Of a stretch of DNA of 64,000 nucleotides, positions 58,669 to 64,000 are shown piece by piece. Both the position numbers and the translations under genes were made by a program. The stretch is from positions 1-64,000 of the forward strand of contig QHYE01000024.1 of assembly GCA_003224055.1 (NCBI GenBank). Reading direction: 5' to 3'. The notes under the pieces are model-generated. The model saw only the letters and a list, made by a program, of their open reading frames with translations. It did not search any database and was not told the DNA's origin. The DNA is from Acidobacteriota bacterium. GTDB lineage: Bacteria > Acidobacteriota > Terriglobia > Acidiferrales > UBA7541. Every line of letters begins with the position of its first letter. Within the stretch, counting starts at the first letter, position 1.

Positions 58669-58703
58669 ACGCGGGAGCGGTCCCACGCGGGAAGAAAAGC
58701 GGA

Positions 58704-59852
58704 CTATTTTTTGGATTCGGCTTCGTGAAGATCGAGCACGATTTTCAGGATCTCTTCCGCCAGGCCGCCGGAGTTCACGCCGTCCATGTTAGCCAAGACC
58801 ACCACGCCCGCGCGGCGCTCCGGCACAAGCGCGAAGGCCGTGCTGGTGCCTTGTTGCCCGCCAGTGTGGGCCTCGATAGGAACGCCGAATTTATCCAGAG
58901 TTCCCCATCCCAGGCCGTAGCCGGTCGGCTTGCCATCCTCGGTCTTCTGCGAGGCCCACATCAGCTCTCGCGTGGCGCGCTTTATGAGCTTGTCCGCGAG
59001 GATGGCGGCTTCGAACCGCGCCATGTCGTCCGCCGAGGAAATCAGTCCGCCGCCGGGAATCTTGTAGCTGGAGTCCAGAACTCCCGCGTTGCGCACCAAG
59101 CCGGATTTGTCTTTGTGGTACCAGCGCGTGCGATGGGGAATCACCGCAAAGAAGTCATCGGCCTGCGTTTGCCCCATTCCCGCGGGTTGGAAGACATTCT
59201 TTTTCACGAAATCCACGTACTTCTCCAACGCGGCGCCTTCGAGGACGCAGCCCAAGAGCGTATAGCCATAGGTCGAGTAGTTAAATTTCGCGCCGGGTTT
59301 CGCGACCAGCGGGTCAGCGGCGAAAATCTGCAAGGACTCCATGCTCGAGAAATGCCGGGCGCTGTCTTCTGGAATATCGCCTTTGCCGTCGGAGTTGTAA
59401 TGGCGAATCCCTCCGAGGTGTCCGAGCAGCTCGCGCGTCGTGATGGGCCATTCCTTCTTTGGAAACGCCGGACAATACTTTTGGACGGGCGCGTCGAGGT
59501 CCAGCTTTCCCCGCTAAAGCTGCAGCACGGCTACGGCGGTAATCGGTTTGGAGATCGATCCCAGACGGAAGAGGGTCGAAGACGTGGAGGGAGCAGAGTC
59601 TTCCAGATCCGACATGCCAAATCCGGCGGACCACACGGGTTCGCCGTCCAGAACTACAGCCGCGCCAATGCCGGGGACGCTGTTGGCCGACATGAAGCTG
59701 GACACCGCTTTTTCAATTGCCGCGCGCTTCTCGGGGGAAAGACTCTTTTGCTGAGCGGCGGCGCCAGCCACCTCCACGAGAGATAGAGCGAACAAACATA
59801 AGACCGGAACTCGGAAGGAGCTTGCACTTATGAGTCGCGCGCGCCGTTTCAC
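58704..59852 (-). pseudogene. Serine hydrolase (class C beta-lactamase/transpeptidase-like) with in-frame TAG at 59514-59516
   Basis: VKRRARLISASSFRVPVLCLFALSLVEVAGAAAQQKSLSPEKRAAIEKAVSSFMSANSVPGIGAAVVLDGEPVWSAGFG...STLFRLGSISKPITAVAVLQL-TAG-RGKLDLDAPVQKYCPAFPKKEWPITTRELLGHLGGIRHYNSDGKGD...KFNYSTYGYTLLGCVLEGA; both halves share one frame. Confidence 0.82.
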
Positions 59853-59995
59853 AGGATCACCTCGCAGGGCGAGTCTACCCCAAAGGGTAGGTGTCGGAAG
59901 CGGCGATGTAGGCTGTGGACGATGTACTGAGAGCGTCACCCCCCATCCGGGAGAAAGCGTTGACCCGGATGCAAGCGCCTCCTTACCATGGAGGG

Positions 59996-61771
59996 ATGAA
60001 GCTAAGGCTCTATTTGGCGACAGGCGCGATTCTGGTCTCGGGCGGCTTATCCGGTTGCGAGGATGCCGGGAAAAAAACCGTGCAGGCGCGCGTCCCTGCG
60101 CTGGCGCCCAAGGCCATCGCCGCCGCCCAGGCCCCGCCGGAACTTCCAGCGCTCCCGCTGGCAAACCCGGCCCGGCGGCCGCCCGTCTCCCTGTTGCCTC
60201 CCGTTCCCGCGGGCAAGGAGTACCTCATCCAGAAGGTCCAGGAAAAATTCGCTTCCGGCGAGCAGAACTTCAAGGCCGGGCATCTCGAAGCCGCGCGCAA
60301 GGATTTTGACGATGCGGTCGATTGGATTCTGGAGAGTGGCTACGACCCGAACGGCGACCCCCGGCTGAGTGAGCTGTTCCACCGCGTTGTCGACAGCGTT
60401 TACGCTTACGAGTTGCAGGCGTTCCGCGCCGGCGATGGATTCAGCGAAGCCCCCGCCGTCCCTGCGGCGATTGACGAAGTCGCGGAGATGACCTTCCCGG
60501 TGGACCCGAGCCTGAAGGGCCGCGCTGAGGAAGCGGCCAAAAACATTTCTCATGACCTGCCGCTGACCGTGAACGACGAAGTTCTGTCCTTTCTCAATTT
60601 CTTTCAGACCCCGCGAGGGCGCGCCATCGTGGAAACCGGGCTGAACCGCGCCGGCCGCTACCGCGAAATGATTTCGCGCGTGCTGCGCGAAGAGGGCGTC
60701 CCTCAGGATTTGATCTACCTGGCGCAAGCGGAGAGCGCGTTCCAGCCGCTGGCTCTTTCGCGCGCTGGCGCCCGCGGCATCTGGCAGTTCGTGGCCTACC
60801 GCGGCCAGGAGTATGGGCTCCGTCACACGTGGTGGATTGACGAACGGCAGGACCCCGAGAAAGCCACGCGGGCTGCCGCCCAGCACCTGCGCGATCTTTA
60901 CAGACTTTTCGGCGACTGGTACCTGGCCATGGCCGCCTACAATTGCGGCCCGGGTAACGTGCAAAAAGGCATCGAGCGCACCGGCTACGCGGATTTCTGG
61001 GAGCTCTACAAACGCAAAGTCCTCCCGCGCGAGACGAAAAACTACGTGCCCATCATCATTGCGCTGACGCTCATCGCCAAGGATGCGGCCCACTACAATA
61101 TTCAAGCGGATCCGGAAGCGCCTGTCCCGACCGACGTGGTGAAGCCGGGCAGGGCCATCGACCTGCGATTGGTGGCGGAAACGATCGACGTGGACGTCAC
61201 CACGCTGCGCGCGCTCAATCCTTCGCTCTTGCGCATGGCGACTCCGGACGACCCTTCCTTTGAATTGCGCCTCCCGCAGGGCACGGCGACAAGGTTCTCC
61301 GCCGAAATCGCGGACATTCCTCCGGACAAGTGGGTCAGCTGGCGCCGACACCGTGTGGAGGCTGGCGAAACGCTTACGTCCATCGCGAAGAAATACCGTG
61401 TGACGGCGGCGGCCATCGCGGATGCCAACAACCTGGAACGCAGCGCGGCGCTCGGCGCGGGTGAGAAGTTGATCATCCCCGCGATGCTGCCGCAATCGGA
61501 AACGAAGCGCCGTCTGGTCAGTTATCGCGTGCGGCGAGGGGAGACGCTGGGTGGCATTGCCGATCGTTTCAGCGTGGACACCGACGACATCCGCAAGTGG
61601 AACCGGCTGAAGTCCAACAGGGTGAGCCGCGGCATGGTCTTGCGCATTTACACCATCGGCGGCGCTCCGGAAGCTACCTCGGCCCGGGCGCGATCCAGGT
61701 CCAAAAGGAAATCACAGAAATCGCCGGCGGGCAGTGCAGCGGCAGGGGCGCTGGCTTCAAACCGCGACTAA
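59996..61771 (+). CDS. Lytic murein transglycosylase with LysM domains (MltD-like lipoprotein)
   Basis: Lipobox GGLSGC; SLT: MISRVLREEGVPQDLIYLAQAESAFQPLALSRAGARGIWQFVAYRGQEYGL...AMAAYNCGPGNVQKGIERTGYADFWEL; LysM: HRVEAGETLTSIAKKYRVTAAAIADANNL and YRVRRGETLGGIADRFSVDTDDIRKWNRL. Confidence 0.94.
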   Translation: MKLRLYLATGAILVSGGLSGCEDAGKKTVQARVPALAPKAIAAAQAPPELPALPLANPARRPPVSLLPPVPAGKEYLIQKVQEKFASGEQNFKAGHLEAARKDFDDAVDWILESGYDPNGDPRLSELFHRVVDSVYAYELQAFRAGDGFSEAPAVPAAIDEVAEMTFPVDPSLKGRAEEAAKNISHDLPLTVNDEVLSFLNFFQTPRGRAIVETGLNRAGRYREMISRVLREEGVPQDLIYLAQAESAFQPLALSRAGARGIWQFVAYRGQEYGLRHTWWIDERQDPEKATRAAAQHLRDLYRLFGDWYLAMAAYNCGPGNVQKGIERTGYADFWELYKRKVLPRETKNYVPIIIALTLIAKDAAHYNIQADPEAPVPTDVVKPGRAIDLRLVAETIDVDVTTLRALNPSLLRMATPDDPSFELRLPQGTATRFSAEIADIPPDKWVSWRRHRVEAGETLTSIAKKYRVTAAAIADANNLERSAALGAGEKLIIPAMLPQSETKRRLVSYRVRRGETLGGIADRFSVDTDDIRKWNRLKSNRVSRGMVLRIYTIGGAPEATSARARSRSKRKSQKSPAGSAAAGALASNRD

Positions 61772-62022
61772 CTCATTTATTATGAATAATTTGTGTGGGA
61801 ATCAACGCTGCCGCGCGGCTCCGCGGCCAGCCCCTGCCCGCAGCAGATGGGGCTGCTTATGCAGGCCCCCTGCAAGAAAACCGCAGAGTGCTTGACAACT
61901 TCCGGCGAGTGCGATAACAACGGCGCAAGGGCGGGGCGGCATTCGAGAGAGCTCTGGCCAGAACAGTGACTTCTGGGCCCGTTTTTTGCCCGGACCCAAA
62001 GATTCCCCCACGGGAGGATGGA

Positions 62023-62325
62023 ATGGATATCGAGAAGGACGGTTTTGAAGACGACAACGAACTATCCCGGCTGGAGGACGAGGAGCTGGGCGGCGAGACC
62101 GAAGAGATCGTGGAAGAGGAAGAAGAGCTGGTGATCGTGGGAGAAGAGCCGGAAGAAGTGGTGCCCGCGCCGAAGCCCGCGTCGAAGCCCGCCGCAAAGA
62201 AACGCGCCAAGAAAGCGGGAAAGAAGAAACCCGCGCGAAAAAAGGCGGCGAAGAAAGCGAAGCTGAAAAAGAAGGCCGGCAAGAAAAAAGCCAAGAAAGC
62301 ATCGAAGAAGAAAAAAAGGCGGTAA
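62023..62325 (+). CDS. Histone-H1-like Lys/Ala-rich protein with acidic N-terminus
   Basis: MDIEKDGFEDDNELSRLEDEELGGETEEIVEEEEELVIVGEEPEEVVPAPKPASKPAAKKRAKKAGKKKPARKKAAKKAKLKKKAGKKKAKKASKKKKRR. Confidence 0.75.
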   Translation: MDIEKDGFEDDNELSRLEDEELGGETEEIVEEEEELVIVGEEPEEVVPAPKPASKPAAKKRAKKAGKKKPARKKAAKKAKLKKKAGKKKAKKASKKKKRR

Positions 62326-62359
62326 GCGCGCTTCACGCTGGCAAGATTCTCTTGGCGGA

Positions 62360-62385
62360 GGCCGGGCCTTGGGTCCCGGCCTTTT
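62360..62385 (+). terminator. Intrinsic terminator after the H1-like gene
   Basis: GGCCGGG-CCTTGGGT-CCCGGCC-TTTTCCTTTT. Confidence 0.75.
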
Positions 62386-62535
62386 CCTTTTGTGGAATTC
62401 TGCCTCCCACTCTGGAATCGGCCGGGCCGCGCTGCTTTCCCGACCGGGATATGCAGTCTTCCCATTCAGGAATCGACTCGCCAGGGCCCAACTCGCGCTT
62501 GCCCAAAGCAATAAGTACCGCTAGGATAATTCGCC

Positions 62536-63354
62536 ATGTTGCATGCGCTGGAGCAGATACGCCGGATGCGTGGGGGAGCGCCATCGCACCTGATGCGTTG
62601 CTCCGACGGCCTCTACTACGTGGTGAAGTTCCAAAATAATCCGCAGCATCGCCGCATTCTGGTCAATGAAATGCTTGGAACCAAACTGGCGGCTCGGCTG
62701 GGCTTGCCGACCGTTCCGGTGGCGATCGTAGAGGTGTCCGAAGAGTTGATCCGGCTGACGCCGGAATTGACGATGGAACTGCCGCGCTCGCGGATCCCTT
62801 GCCAGCCCGGCCCGCAATTTGGATCGCGCTATCCCGGAGACCCGCGGCAGCTGACGCTGCACGATTTCCTTCCCGACGAACAGCTGCGCGAGGTGGAAAA
62901 CCTGCACGCCTTCGCGGGGATGCTGGTTTTCGACAAGTGGGCCTGCAACACCAACGGCCGCCAGACGGTATTTTTTCGCAGGCAAAATGAGGCAGCGAAC
63001 GACGCGGCGGCGGTGCGCTATGAAACGCGGATGATCGACCAGGGCTTTTGTTTTAATGCCGGCGAGTGGAATTTTCCTGACGCGCCGCTCCGGGGTTTGT
63101 ACGCCCGCAATCGCGTCTACCAGGGTGTCACCGGGATGGAATCGTTCGCGCCGTGGCTCGAGCGCCTGGAAAGCGGAATGACCGAGCGCGTCTTGGACGA
63201 AGTCAGCCGGGAGATTCCTCCCGCGTGGTACGAGGATGACTACGACGCGCTGCTGCGGCTGCTCGAACAGCTTCATCGCCGCCGTTCACGGGTCCCAGAA
63301 CTGATTCTCGAAGCCAAACGAACCAATCGGCAGCCGTTTCCGAACTGGGTGTGA
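62536..63354 (+). CDS. HipA-like kinase-fold protein
   Basis: GGAPSHLMRCSDGLYYVVKFQNNPQHRRILVNEMLGTKLAARLGLPTVPVAIVEVSEEL...LHAFAGMLVFDKWACNTNGRQTVFFRRQ...TRMIDQGFCFNAGEW; catalytic-loop FDKWxxNxxGR and MIDQG. Confidence 0.82.
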   Translation: MLHALEQIRRMRGGAPSHLMRCSDGLYYVVKFQNNPQHRRILVNEMLGTKLAARLGLPTVPVAIVEVSEELIRLTPELTMELPRSRIPCQPGPQFGSRYPGDPRQLTLHDFLPDEQLREVENLHAFAGMLVFDKWACNTNGRQTVFFRRQNEAANDAAAVRYETRMIDQGFCFNAGEWNFPDAPLRGLYARNRVYQGVTGMESFAPWLERLESGMTERVLDEVSREIPPAWYEDDYDALLRLLEQLHRRRSRVPELILEAKRTNRQPFPNWV

Positions 63355-63357
63355 ACC

Positions 63358-64000
63358 ATGATTGAAACTTCTGACCATCAAGAAAACGCGGAACCGGCAG
63401 GTTCAGAAAGAGCCTGCGCCTACCGCGTTCTGCGGTACTCACCGAACCTGGTCCGCGACGAGTGGGTGAATATCGGCGTGCTGCTCTTCGATCCGCTGAC
63501 CGGCGAACGCCGGTTGCGCATGATCGAAGAAGAGGATGAGTTCCGGCGCGTGCGGCGCCTTCATCCCGGGGCCGACGAATTGCTCCTCCGTGCGATTCGC
63601 GATGATCTGGAAGACCGGTTTCAATCGGCATCCGCCAACGGCGGGAAGGGCCAAGCCGGCAATTGGCAGCAACTCCTGGCCAAGTGGGATGAGACGCTCT
63701 CCAATGCTTTGCAGCTCGCTCCGCAGAAAGGCGTCTTTGCCTCGGACCTGGATGCCGAACTGGAGCGGCTGTATGGCGACCATGTCGCCCCGCAGCGCGC
63801 CGCCAGCCGCATGGGCGCACCCGGCAGCCGCGCGGTGGTGCGCTCGTACTGCTCGCAGGTCTTCCGGCAGGCCCGCCTGTGGGAGCGGCTGGAAAAATCA
63901 GTTCGCGCCGAGCAGTTTACCTTTCCGGGCGACCCCATGCGCCTCGACTACAGCTACCGCCGCAACGGCACGCGCGGATTCGTGCAGACGCTCTCCGTCA
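63358..64000 (+). CDS. DUF3037-like protein (truncated by the window end)
   Basis: CAYRVLRYSPNLVRDEWVNIGVLLFDPLTGERRLRMIEEEDEFRRVRRLHPGADELLLRAI; starts 3 nt after the HipA-like stop. Confidence 0.75.
   Translation, partial: MIETSDHQENAEPAGSERACAYRVLRYSPNLVRDEWVNIGVLLFDPLTGERRLRMIEEEDEFRRVRRLHPGADELLLRAIRDDLEDRFQSASANGGKGQAGNWQQLLAKWDETLSNALQLAPQKGVFASDLDAELERLYGDHVAPQRAASRMGAPGSRAVVRSYCSQVFRQARLWERLEKSVRAEQFTFPGDPMRLDYSYRRNGTRGFVQTLSV

Noticed and set aside
58134-59786. 550-aa plus-strand ORF
   Set aside because: Only its first ~70 residues are the frameshifted permease segment; the rest is antisense to the beta-lactamase-like gene.
60047-61495. 482-aa minus-strand ORF
   Set aside because: Antisense to the LysM transglycosylase; composition artefact.
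61966-62302. Phe/Ala/Ser-rich minus-strand ORFs over the H1-like gene
   Set aside because: Low-complexity complements of the Lys/Glu-rich coding strand.

Overview
The window is GC-rich bacterial DNA. I infer Acidobacteriota from the gene style: Oar-like TonB receptors with CarboxypepD_reg domains, an ADOP-type MacB permease, CRTAC1/ASPIC-UnbV proteins and YVTN propeller lipoproteins. It starts inside a group II intron reverse transcriptase on the minus strand. A TonB receptor, a TPR protein and a Tat-like ASPIC/UnbV-redoxin-TPR fusion follow. The clearest functional island is 17.6-29.4 kb, a gene set for aerobic (4-hydroxy)benzoyl-CoA catabolism: boxD (-), then boxR-boxC-boxB-amidohydrolase-TetR-hcrC-hcrA-hcrB (+). 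The HcrB-like subunit keeps the four-Cys [4Fe-4S] insertion spacing (C-x15-C-x7-C-x8-C). Further genes include a MoaD/ThiS-like protein ending in Gly-Gly overlapping a BNR/sortilin-type propeller gene, HxlR and GntR(YtrA)-ABC loci with strong operator dyads, a RelBE-type TA pair, an EF-G paralogue, a PEGA/trypsin-like protease, an ECF sigma factor, CspA, a LysM lytic transglycosylase, a histone-H1-like Lys/Ala-rich protein, and a HipA-like kinase + DUF3037-like pair at the right edge. Several genes are broken by single-base indels or in-frame stops, pointing to gene decay or assembly error. No tRNA, rRNA or CRISPR array was recognised. All family calls come from reading the translations by eye; no database search was run.
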